A stretch of DNA of 5,638 nt from Alkanindiges sp. (GTDB taxonomy: Bacteria > Pseudomonadota > Gammaproteobacteria > Pseudomonadales > Moraxellaceae), in NCBI GenBank assembly GCA_030152125.1, contig JASLIR010000180.1, positions 1 through 5,638 on the forward strand, written 5' to 3'. The notes below the pieces were generated by a model. It saw only the letters and a list, made by a program, of their open reading frames with translations. It was not told the DNA's origin and made no database searches. The translations under genes and the position numbers were made by a program. Below, in pieces: positions 1 through 5,480 of the stretch (its first letter is position 1; each line of letters opens with the position of its first letter).

Positions 1-1
1 T

Positions 2-196
2 GTTAAAATTAAGGGCTTTCAATTAATATCGGAATTTACTGCTGCAGAGAGCCTGCAGGGACTGGCCAATACCATGACTGATATTTTTGCCCCCTTAGTG
101 TTTATCTGGGTGGCTACGGGTTTTATGGCTCAAGCAGAGGCTATTAACAAAAATAACAAACTCACACGCCAATCATTAAAGCCTGCCACCAAATAA
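2..196 (+). CDS. C-terminal fragment of a membrane protein (5' end outside the window)
   Basis: An open frame enters from the left edge and ends at TAA 194-196, giving the last 64 residues of a protein whose start is not visible. The visible part has a helix-like stretch (SEFTAAESLQGLANTMTDIF), then a hydrophobic segment (FAPLVFIWVATGFMAQA) long enough for one membrane span. It ends in a polar, basic tail (INKNNKLTRQSLKPATK) that would sit in the cytoplasm by the positive-inside rule. A last membrane helix followed by 'A-x-x-I-x-x-x-N-x-L-T' loosely recalls the end of DUF2975-type membrane proteins, but this is only a resemblance from memory. I do not recognise the gene. The frame has normal codon use and no frameshift. 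It could equally be the end of another small inner-membrane protein. Confidence 0.55.
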   Translation, partial: VKIKGFQLISEFTAAESLQGLANTMTDIFAPLVFIWVATGFMAQAEAINKNNKLTRQSLKPATK

Positions 197-294
197 CTGA
201 CCATCCGCGCCCAGCTGTTCATGCTGATGAAAGATCGCATGCTAAAACAGGTTGAGCGCTTTAGGTAATAACAGGAGCTATTTTATAGCGCCTG

Positions 295-318
295 CTTTGA
301 TTGTAGCTTTGATGGTAG
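295..318 (+). repeat. Tandem 12-bp direct repeat, two copies
   Basis: CTTTGATTGTAG (295-306) is followed directly by CTTTGATGGTAG (307-318), which differs at one base. Two copies of 12 bp suggest a slippage duplication. The length is a multiple of three, so the surrounding reading frame is kept. No function is claimed. Confidence 0.6.
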
Positions 319-405
319 TTCCAGCAAAAAAGCCTCCAAGGTGTAAACTCATTTCAGGACAGCACACTATTACATATACAGGCTTATTTGAATTGTAGGC
401 CGCCC

Positions 406-440
406 CTGTAAAAACCCGTAAAAACATGCTATTTTTACAG
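406..440 (+). other. Overlapping alternative hairpins upstream of the large Sel1 gene
   Basis: CTGTAAAAA (406-414) is complementary to TTTTTACAG (432-440). A second copy of the left arm, GTAAAAA (418-424), is complementary to TTTTTAC (432-438) with a 7-nt loop. Only one of the two stems can form at a time. The stems are AT-rich and weak. The T-run is part of the stem rather than after it, so this does not look like a standard intrinsic terminator. It could be an operator-like dyad, a leader structure or chance in AT-rich DNA. Confidence 0.35.
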
Positions 441-462
441 ACAATATGTCACTTAACATACT
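434..462 (+). promoter_or_regulatory. Candidate sigma-70 promoter for the large Sel1 gene
   Basis: TTTACA (434-439) matches TTGACA at five of six positions. After a 17-bp spacer, CATACT (457-462) matches TATAAT at four of six. The -35 lies inside the right arm of the inverted repeat at 406-440, so a protein bound to that dyad would cover it. Transcription would start near 469-470 and leave a leader of about 25 nt. A competing -10, TATAAC (480-485), would start transcription almost at the ATG. Neither choice is strong. Confidence 0.3.
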
Positions 463-493
463 ATTAATAATCATCTTTTTATAACCAATAATC

Positions 494-2545
494 ATGAAAA
501 AACCAAATACATGTGCCTCCATCCTCACTCTCTGCCTGATACAGATAACACCGTCACAGGCCAGCATCAGCCACAACAGCTACCCTGCCACCCCTGCTTT
601 TGTGTATAAATTTGAAGACATTAACCCTGCCGGTAACAAATACGATGCCGCCCCGGTAGAGTGGGTTAAAAAAACCGCCGGGCAAGGTTATGCCGATGCA
701 CAAACAAAACTGGGCTGGATGTATCACAATGGCTATGGCGTTACAAAGGATGACCAGCAGGCATTGTTATGGTACGAAAAAGCCGCGGCACAACATGATG
801 CCATAGCCATGTTTAACCTGGCCCTGATGAATGACTATGGTCAGGGGGTTGCAATAAATCACGCCAAGGCCTTGCAATGGCTAAATAATGCTGCTGAACA
901 AAATGATGCCGCCTCCCTTTATTACCTGGGTATGAAATACGAATACGGCTTTGGGCTAAAAGCTGACCCGCTTAAAGCATTTGCGTTTTACCAGCAGGCT
1001 GCCCAACAGGAGTATGCCAAAGCGCAGAATGCACTGGGCTGGTTTTACTTTGATGGTAAATACATTGCCAAGGATAACCAGCAGGCATTTGACTGGTTTA
1101 AAAAAGCAGCGGAGCAAAAGCATCCGGGCGGCCTGTTTAACCTGGCCGGAATGTACAGTAACGGCTTTGGTGTTACAAAGGACATGGCGCTGGCACTGCA
1201 AAATTACCGGCAGGCAGCTGAGCTGGATAATAGCGATGCCCAGCTTAACCTGGCAGAGCTGTACCTGTATGGTGAGGAAGGTGTTGCCAAAGACCCTGAA
1301 CAAGCAGCTTACTGGTTTACCAAGGCAGCGCAGCAGGGTGATGCCGGTGCACAGGCCGGGCTGGGCTGGTTATATATTGCCGGGTTAGGGCTAAAAAAAG
1401 ATGCCCAGCAGGGGTTGGAATGGCTCACTAAAGCCACCGACCAGAACAATCCTTATGCCCAGTACCTCACCGGTTGGCTATATACCCAGGGCATTGGCCT
1501 GACGCAGGATTATGCCAAGGCACTGGCATGGACCAGGCTAGCAGCAGCGCAAAACTTTGCATCGGCCCAGTACCTGATGGGCAACCTGTACTCGGCTGGC
1601 ATGGGGGTTGCTGAAAACCCGAAAGAAGCGGTTAAGTGGTTTAAAAAGGCCGCTGCACAAGGCAATAAAAATGCGCAGTACAACCTGGGCTGGGCCTATC
1701 AGTCAGGCGAAGGGGTACGTGCTGACAGCCAGGAAGCACTACTGTGGTATGGCAAAGCGGCAGCCCAACAGGACACGGACGCCATGTTCAATATTGCCAT
1801 GCTGTATTACTTGGGCAAGACCGTTACCAAGGATGAAAGCCTTGCATACCAGTGGCTAGCCAGGGCTGCAGAACTGGGCAACGCCAACGCACAGTATTAT
1901 GCCGGCTGGTTTAATTACGAGGGCAAGGGAACACCCCAAAACATGCCGCAAGCGCTGCACTGGCTTGAAAAATCGGCGGAACAGGGCAATATCGATGCCC
2001 AGTTTAATCTGGCCAGCATGTACCACTTTGGCAAGGGCACCAGCGTTTCCATTGCGGATGCCATTCACTGGTATGAACAGGCAGCGGCTCAGGGTGATGT
2101 GGGTGCACAATATAACCTGTCCAGCATTTACAATAACCGCGCCTATGCCGAATATGATGTGCAAAAAGTGGTTTACTGGCTACAACAGGCTGCTGCACAG
2201 GATGATGCGCGATCGCAGTATTATCTGGGTGAAATGTATGAATACGGCCATGGAGTGAACCTGGACCCGCAACAGGCCCAACACTGGTATCGCAAGGCGG
2301 CTGCGCTGGGTGAACCACGCGCCCTGGACAAAATTAACCGGGTATATGACGGCACACGGCTTAATAACACCAGGCCTTATGCGGGCGGTTTACCGGGGCT
2401 TCTGAATAACAACAGTACCACACAGGCAGCTAAAACCAGCTTGCCAAAGGCAGCAGGCGAAGGTGATACTAAAAACAAAGGCGTATTGAACCAGATGCAA
2501 CGTACTAACTGGTTCGATACCTCAAAAGCATTTGATGATAAATAA
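494..2545 (+). CDS. Exported protein with 15 Sel1-like repeats
   Basis: The product is 683 residues. Residues 1-23 form a Sec signal peptide: basic start MKK, hydrophobic core, and likely cleavage after SQA. No lipobox is present; Cys7 and Cys14 lie inside the signal and the mature protein has no cysteine. After a non-repeat segment and half a repeat (about 51-66), residues 67-607 form 15 consecutive Sel1 (TPR-like) repeats. Each is 36 residues (37 in repeat 6), with the pattern A-x-x-x-LG-x-x-Y-x-x-G-x-GV-x-x-D-x-x-x-A-x-x-W-x-x-x-AA-x-Q. Repeat 14 has lost the usual glycine turn and repeat 5 the tryptophan. The last 76 residues begin with a partial repeat and continue as an Asn/Thr-rich linker ending in a short Trp-containing tail. 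Sel1 arrays fold as curved helical scaffolds that bind proteins, so a periplasmic or secreted adaptor role is inferred; no catalytic motif is seen. ATG 494 is the only start that keeps the signal, and an in-frame stop lies at 482-484. It has no Shine-Dalgarno sequence. Confidence 0.93.
   Translation: MKKPNTCASILTLCLIQITPSQASISHNSYPATPAFVYKFEDINPAGNKYDAAPVEWVKKTAGQGYADAQTKLGWMYHNGYGVTKDDQQALLWYEKAAAQHDAIAMFNLALMNDYGQGVAINHAKALQWLNNAAEQNDAASLYYLGMKYEYGFGLKADPLKAFAFYQQAAQQEYAKAQNALGWFYFDGKYIAKDNQQAFDWFKKAAEQKHPGGLFNLAGMYSNGFGVTKDMALALQNYRQAAELDNSDAQLNLAELYLYGEEGVAKDPEQAAYWFTKAAQQGDAGAQAGLGWLYIAGLGLKKDAQQGLEWLTKATDQNNPYAQYLTGWLYTQGIGLTQDYAKALAWTRLAAAQNFASAQYLMGNLYSAGMGVAENPKEAVKWFKKAAAQGNKNAQYNLGWAYQSGEGVRADSQEALLWYGKAAAQQDTDAMFNIAMLYYLGKTVTKDESLAYQWLARAAELGNANAQYYAGWFNYEGKGTPQNMPQALHWLEKSAEQGNIDAQFNLASMYHFGKGTSVSIADAIHWYEQAAAQGDVGAQYNLSSIYNNRAYAEYDVQKVVYWLQQAAAQDDARSQYYLGEMYEYGHGVNLDPQQAQHWYRKAAALGEPRALDKINRVYDGTRLNNTRPYAGGLPGLLNNNSTTQAAKTSLPKAAGEGDTKNKGVLNQMQRTNWFDTSKAFDDK
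692..2314 (+). repeat. Coding array of 15 Sel1 repeats (about 108 bp each)
   Basis: This is the repeat-coding block of the large Sel1 gene, residues 67-607. Units begin at 692 and recur every 108 bp, with one 111-bp unit (repeat 6). The DNA copies have diverged well beyond near-identity, so the array is old and not a recent tandem expansion. Units resemble each other more at a spacing of three: the LGW signature marks repeats 1, 4, 7 and 10. Confidence 0.85.
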
Positions 2546-2648
2546 AGCCCACCAGGACACCCAGTCTATTGACTTGTCCGGTTAAGGACAGCATCGCCCA
2601 GCATGAATTTAGTAACTTGAATTGAGCACATTAGCCAGAGTGAGACGT
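2546..2648 (+). promoter_or_regulatory. Leader region between the two Sel1 genes with alternative stem-loops
   Basis: GGACA (2555-2559) and AGTC (2563-2566) pair with GACT (2571-2574) and TGTCC (2575-2579). This gives a 9-bp stem with a TATT loop and a CCC bulge. The same TGTCC can instead pair with a second GGACA (2586-2590) across a 6-nt loop. No T-run follows, so it is not an intrinsic terminator and read-through from the first gene is possible. A weak promoter may lie at AGGACA (2585-2590), a 17-bp spacer, and TTTAGT (2608-2613); this would put the second GGACA arm in the -35. Function is inferred from structure only. Confidence 0.35.
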
Positions 2649-3620
2649 ATGACGCCCACCACACTTCCAAAACTGACCACCTTCTTGATTGGTCTTGCCA
2701 TCAGCATGACTGCAGTGACTGCCAGTTGGGCTGGTACCGCCGAAGGCGTAGCCGCGTATGAAGCCGGCAAGTTCCCGCAAGCCTATAAAGAGCTGATCAA
2801 TGTGGCACAGGATGGTGATGCCAAAGCCCAGTTTTATCTGGGACTGATGTATTTTGAAGGCCAGGGGGTTACCAGGGATACGCAGAAAGCAACCCAGTGG
2901 TATGAGCTGGCGGCCAAGCAGGGCAACATGTTTGCCCAGTTTAACCTGGCGCAAATGTATGCACAGGGTCAGGGTATTAGCAAAGACCCGCAAAAAGCCG
3001 CCTACTGGTATGAACAGGCTGCCAAACAGGGCAACACCTTTGCCCAGTACTATCTTGGTGTCATGTATTCACTGGGTCAGGGAATTGCCGCTGATCCACA
3101 ACAGGCCCTGACCTGGTTTCAGAAAGCCGCAGCACAGGGTTTTCCGAAAGCGCAGTTTGCCATTGGCCTGATGTACCTGAACGGCACAGGCACTGCCCAA
3201 AATGGCAAACAGGCGGTTACCTGGCTAAATAAGGCAGCCGCACAAGGTATGGTGGAAGCGCAATATACGCTTGGCGCCCTGTATTATCAGGGCCAGGCTG
3301 GCATAGCTAAGGATTATACGCAGGCTGCCAGCTGGTTTAAGAAAGCCGCAGAACAGGGCTTGCCACAGGCACAAAATAATATTGGCAGCATGTATCAGGA
3401 TGGTCAGGGCGTAGCCAAGGACATTACTAAAGCCCTGCTGTGGTATCAGCAGGCAGCATCACAGGGTTACCCGGAAGCACAAAAGAGTATTGGCCTGCTG
3501 TATGCACAGGGGATTGGTGTTCCACAAAATGACAAACAGGCTAGTTACTGGCTGGAAAAAGCTGCCAAACAGGGCGATGCCGAAGCCCAGCAGGCCTTGC
3601 AACAGTTAAAGTCCAAATAA
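2649..3620 (+). CDS. Exported protein with 7 Sel1-like repeats
   Basis: From ATG 2649 the product is 323 residues. Residues 1-28 form a signal peptide with Lys8, a hydrophobic core, and likely cleavage after SWA. The mature chain starts with a TPR-like half repeat (about 32-57, A-x-Y-E-A-G-K-F-x-x-A). Seven near-canonical Sel1 repeats follow (58-310; repeat 5 has 37 residues), then a short polar cap ending in LKSK. There is no cysteine, so it is neither a lipoprotein nor a disulfide-stapled Hcp-type Sel1 protein. The repeats are closer to consensus than those of the upstream gene, but both carry one 37-residue unit with a one-residue insertion before G[VI]AKD. ATG 2649 is preferred because GTGAG lies just upstream. 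GTG 2640 and TTG 2622 are in frame but add an Arg-rich extension before the signal. It lies 103 bp after the first Sel1 gene on the same strand, so an operon is possible. Probable role: periplasmic or secreted protein-binding scaffold. Confidence 0.92.
   Translation: MTPTTLPKLTTFLIGLAISMTAVTASWAGTAEGVAAYEAGKFPQAYKELINVAQDGDAKAQFYLGLMYFEGQGVTRDTQKATQWYELAAKQGNMFAQFNLAQMYAQGQGISKDPQKAAYWYEQAAKQGNTFAQYYLGVMYSLGQGIAADPQQALTWFQKAAAQGFPKAQFAIGLMYLNGTGTAQNGKQAVTWLNKAAAQGMVEAQYTLGALYYQGQAGIAKDYTQAASWFKKAAEQGLPQAQNNIGSMYQDGQGVAKDITKALLWYQQAASQGYPEAQKSIGLLYAQGIGVPQNDKQASYWLEKAAKQGDAEAQQALQQLKSK
2820..3578 (+). repeat. Coding array of 7 Sel1 repeats
   Basis: Seven consecutive units encode residues 58-310 of the smaller Sel1 protein. 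All units are 108 bp except the fifth (111 bp). Consensus positions (AQ, LG/IG, MY, GQG, KA, W, AA-x-QG) hold in nearly every unit, so the array is more regular than in the upstream gene. Confidence 0.85.
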
Positions 3621-3626
3621 AAGGCA

Positions 3627-4154
3627 TTAAGGCGGCGTAACGCCCAAATCTTCCGTCCACTGTGTCGCCCGGTTCTGCATAGGCTGCACAGGTGGGCGGT
3701 AATCCGTTTGGTTGTCATTCATGCCGGTATTTGCATTGGCCTCTGCATTGGCATAATTCCGGTAACGCCGCTGCTGGTGCTGATAGTTTGGATAAGCCGG
3801 TACGTTATTAATATAATAGTTATCCTGGCTATAGCTAATATTGCCCACAGGTACGCTGGGCGGAATAATCTGCACATTATTATTAATAATCGTGGTGCTG
3901 GGTGCCTGATAGCGCAACTGCACATTTACATCGGTTTGCGGGTGACCATAACCCGGCCGGCCATATCCTGAATAACCATAACCTGCAGACTGGTTAAGCA
4001 CCCGGTAATGCGGATAATGCTCCTCCCTGGGCTGTGGTTTTTCGCGGCCTGCATAAATGACAGCCGGTTTCTCTGCCAGCGCCAGCGGACTGCCCAAAAG
4101 TGTAGCCAGTGCCAGCAATACACTGGCTATTGCGGGTAGCCTTTTCATCATCAT
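3627..4154 (-). CDS. Small exported Tyr/Asn/Gln/Pro-rich protein of unknown function
   Basis: Read from the first of three consecutive ATG codons (4154, 4151, 4148), the product is 173-175 residues. It opens with a clear signal peptide (MKRLPAIASVLLALATLLGS, cleavage probably after LALA). By hand count the roughly 148-residue mature part has about 16 Tyr, 17 Asn, 14 Gln and 17 Pro, with no cysteine. It contains a Gly-Tyr patch (GYGYSGYGRPGYG), a central stretch of alternating hydrophobic and polar residues (VNVQLRYQAPSTTIINNNVQ), a second Tyr/Asn patch (DNYYINNVPAYPNY), then an Arg/Asn/Ala-rich segment and a Trp-containing end. I recognise no family. Such composition fits a surface, matrix or amyloid-prone protein, but that is inference. 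Start choice: AGGGCAGGGC precedes the ATG triplet. An in-frame ATG at 4217 has a better-spaced AGAGGA and would add 21 residues before the signal. It converges on the Sel1 gene, with 6 bp between stops. Confidence 0.75.
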   Translation of the reverse strand: MMMKRLPAIASVLLALATLLGSPLALAEKPAVIYAGREKPQPREEHYPHYRVLNQSAGYGYSGYGRPGYGHPQTDVNVQLRYQAPSTTIINNNVQIIPPSVPVGNISYSQDNYYINNVPAYPNYQHQQRRYRNYANAEANANTGMNDNQTDYRPPVQPMQNRATQWTEDLGVTPP

Positions 4155-4299
4155 GCCCTGCCCTGCGGCTGTCCGGTAAACAGACCGAGTAGATTCGGCA
4201 CTGATATGGCTTTGCATCAAAATATCCTCTATGGATCGCGGCATTTGTTCAGGGCTCGCTTCTTTATATATGCGGTCACGCCGGCACATACACAATGGC

Positions 4300-4327
4300 T
4301 AAAGTGGCCTGTACTTCCTTCACTTTA
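4300..4327. promoter_or_regulatory. Inverted repeat, candidate operator
   Basis: TAAAGTG (4300-4306) and CACTTTA (4321-4327) are perfect 7-bp inverted repeats separated by 14 bp. The arm centres are 21 bp apart, close to two helical turns, which suits a dimeric DNA-binding protein. The right arm overlaps TAAAAT (4326-4331), a possible -10 on the plus strand. It lies between divergent genes, so it could control either or both. It may also be chance. Confidence 0.35.
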
Positions 4328-4390
4328 AAATAATTTCCCCACCAACTCAATTCGGCCAAAACTTATACAACAAAAAGCTGATGAACGCTC

Positions 4391-4396
4391 TACAAT
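4391..4396 (+). promoter_or_regulatory. Candidate -10 box of trpS
   Basis: TACAAT matches TATAAT at five of six positions and lies 45 bp before the ATG. This would give a leader of about 40 nt. No good -35 sits at 16-18 bp; TTATAC (4363-4368) is too far. Translation would use GGA (4431-4433), 8 nt before the ATG, a weak ribosome-binding site. Confidence 0.35.
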
Positions 4397-4400
4397 AAAC

Positions 4401-4420
4401 CCTAACCAAACCTAACAAAT
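4401..4420 (+). repeat. Tandem 10-bp direct repeat in the trpS leader
   Basis: CCTAACCAAA (4401-4410) is followed directly by CCTAACAAAT (4411-4420), with eight of ten positions shared. The period is about one helical turn. It lies just downstream of the -10 candidate, near the expected transcription start. It could be a binding site or a simple duplication. Confidence 0.4.
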
Positions 4421-4441
4421 ATTTTTTACCGGATTTAACAC

Positions 4442-5458
4442 ATGAGTAGTAAACCAGACAATCGCCCAGTGGTACTTACTGGAGACCGTACCACAGGCCA
4501 GTTACACCTGGGACATTACGCTGGTTCCCTGAAAACCCGCACTACCCTGCAAGACACCCATCACCAGTTCCTGTTGCTGGCCGATGCACAGGCATTAACT
4601 GATAACGCTGATGACCCTGCCAAAGTACAGCGTAACGTACTGGAAGTGGCACTGGATTATCTGGCTGTAGGCATTGACCCAGCCAAAACCACTATTTTTG
4701 TACAGTCCTGCGTACCGGCACTGACCGAACTGACCATGCTGTACCTGAACTTTGTAACAGTGGCACGCCTGGAGCGCAATCCCACCATCAAACAGGAAAT
4801 TATCCTGCGTGGTTTTGAGCGTGATATTCCAGCGGGCTTTTTGTGCTACCCGGTAGCACAGGCGGCAGACATTACCGCCTTTAAGGCCAGCCTGGTGCCA
4901 GTGGGTGAAGACCAGATTCCCATGATTGAGCAAACCAATGAAGTGGTGCGCCGCCTGAACCGTCAGATTGGTTATGACCTGTTGCCGGAATGCAAGGCCA
5001 TGCTGTCCAACGTGGCGCGCCTGCCCGGCTTTGACGGCAAGGCCAAAATGAGCAAGTCGCTGGGCAACACCATTGTGTTAAATGCCAGTGATGACGACAT
5101 TAAAAAAGCAGTGAACAAGATGTATACCGATGAGAACCACCTGAAAGTAACCGACCCGGGCCAGGTGGAAGGCAATGTGGTATTTACCTATCTGGATGCC
5201 TTTGATGAGTACCCGGATGAAGTTGCTGAACTGAAGGCACATTACCAGCGCGGTGGCCTGGGTGACTCAGTGCTGAAAAAGCGCCTGTACGAGCGCCTGG
5301 TTGCAATGATCAGCCCGATCCGCGAGCGCCGCAACCAGTTTGCGCAGGACCCGGCTTACGTGATGGATGTGCTGCGTGACGGTACACAAAAAGCCCGTGA
5401 AGTAACCGACCAGACGCTGGATGAAGTAAAAGCAGCACTGGGTTTGTTCCGTTTTTAA
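4442..5458 (+). CDS. trpS: Tryptophanyl-tRNA synthetase (tryptophan--tRNA ligase), TrpRS II-like
   Basis: This cytosolic class I aminoacyl-tRNA synthetase charges tRNA-Trp with tryptophan using ATP. The 338-residue length is typical for a complete bacterial TrpRS. The Rossmann-fold opening is TGDRTTGQLHLGHYAGSL, with the HIGH-type signature HLGH at residues 22-25. DAQALTD (48-54), FVQS (86-89) and VPVGEDQ (152-158) are conserved TrpRS segments. The KMSKS loop (202-206) is intact within AKMSKSLGN. The C-terminal helical part (about 215-338) completes the tRNA-binding domain. The TGDR-T-TG-x-LHLGH opening, ALTD block and GGLGD motif (271-275) resemble the TrpRS II type of Deinococcus and streptococci more than the E. 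coli type (SGAQPSGELTIGNY); this subfamily call is from memory. ATG 4442 gives the usual short lead before the first strand. It looks monocistronic, ended by the terminator 22 bp downstream. Confidence 0.95.
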   Translation: MSSKPDNRPVVLTGDRTTGQLHLGHYAGSLKTRTTLQDTHHQFLLLADAQALTDNADDPAKVQRNVLEVALDYLAVGIDPAKTTIFVQSCVPALTELTMLYLNFVTVARLERNPTIKQEIILRGFERDIPAGFLCYPVAQAADITAFKASLVPVGEDQIPMIEQTNEVVRRLNRQIGYDLLPECKAMLSNVARLPGFDGKAKMSKSLGNTIVLNASDDDIKKAVNKMYTDENHLKVTDPGQVEGNVVFTYLDAFDEYPDEVAELKAHYQRGGLGDSVLKKRLYERLVAMISPIRERRNQFAQDPAYVMDVLRDGTQKAREVTDQTLDEVKAALGLFRF

Positions 5459-5480
5459 GTAGAGCCCTGCTTATTAACCG

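Larger units (their letters stand above)
197..493. other. Intergenic gap with in-frame remainder and AT-rich leader
   Basis: No convincing gene is present. The frame of the upstream fragment stays open past its stop for 23 codons (197-265), meets two adjacent TAA codons (266-271), and stays open for another 24 codons to TAA 344-346. A weak hairpin with arms GCTAT/ATAGC and loop TTT lies at 277-289; it has no T-run and is a poor terminator. From about 350 to 493 the DNA is AT-rich and would hold the promoter of the downstream Sel1 gene. No tRNA, small-RNA signature or insertion-sequence end is visible. Confidence 0.6.
4155..4441. promoter_or_regulatory. Divergent intergenic control region
   Basis: This stretch separates the start of the YNQP-rich gene (-) from trpS (+) and should hold both promoters. 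On the minus strand, TATATAAA (4270-4263) is a possible -10 with TTGTGT (4295-4290) upstream; the spacing is too long to be convincing. AGAGGA (4230-4225, minus) is a good ribosome-binding site 7 nt from the in-frame ATG at 4217. The plus side holds an inverted repeat, a -10 candidate and a 10-bp tandem repeat, listed separately. I see no riboswitch, T-box or trp attenuator. Confidence 0.5.

Noticed and set aside
406..440. Intrinsic terminator for the upstream gene
   Set aside because: The stem is AT-rich and the T-run is part of the stem, with no T-tract after it. The structure is also about 210 bp beyond the stop.
494..562. Lipoprotein signal on the large Sel1 protein
   Set aside because: The two cysteines (7 and 14) are inside the signal. 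LTLC lacks the small residue required before a lipobox cysteine. Cleavage after SQA fits signal peptidase I.
981..1388. Open frames on both strands inside the Sel1 genes (for example 981-1388 +, 956-1303 -, 1856-2164 -, 2631-2993 -)
   Set aside because: They are by-products of the repetitive, GC-rich third-position pattern of the Sel1 coding frames. They have no ribosome site, no signal and no recognisable product.
692..2314. CRISPR or recent DNA tandem repeat
   Set aside because: The 108-bp periodicity comes from protein repeats. The DNA copies are strongly diverged and there are no constant repeats with unique spacers.
2622..2648. TTG start for the second Sel1 gene
   Set aside because: It adds an Arg-rich MSTLARVRR before the signal and lacks a ribosome-binding site. 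ATG 2649 has a GTGAG just upstream and a normal signal peptide.
494..3620. Helicobacter Hcp-type (disulfide-stapled, beta-lactamase-like) Sel1 proteins
   Set aside because: Those carry a cysteine pair in each repeat; neither mature protein here has any cysteine.
4328..4441. T-box, trp attenuator or TrpR operator upstream of trpS
   Set aside because: No leader peptide with Trp codons, no T-box core, no terminator hairpin and no CTAG-centred trp operator palindrome is visible.
4595..5175. Minus-strand open frames inside trpS
   Set aside because: They lie opposite a well-supported conserved gene and have biased, non-protein-like composition.
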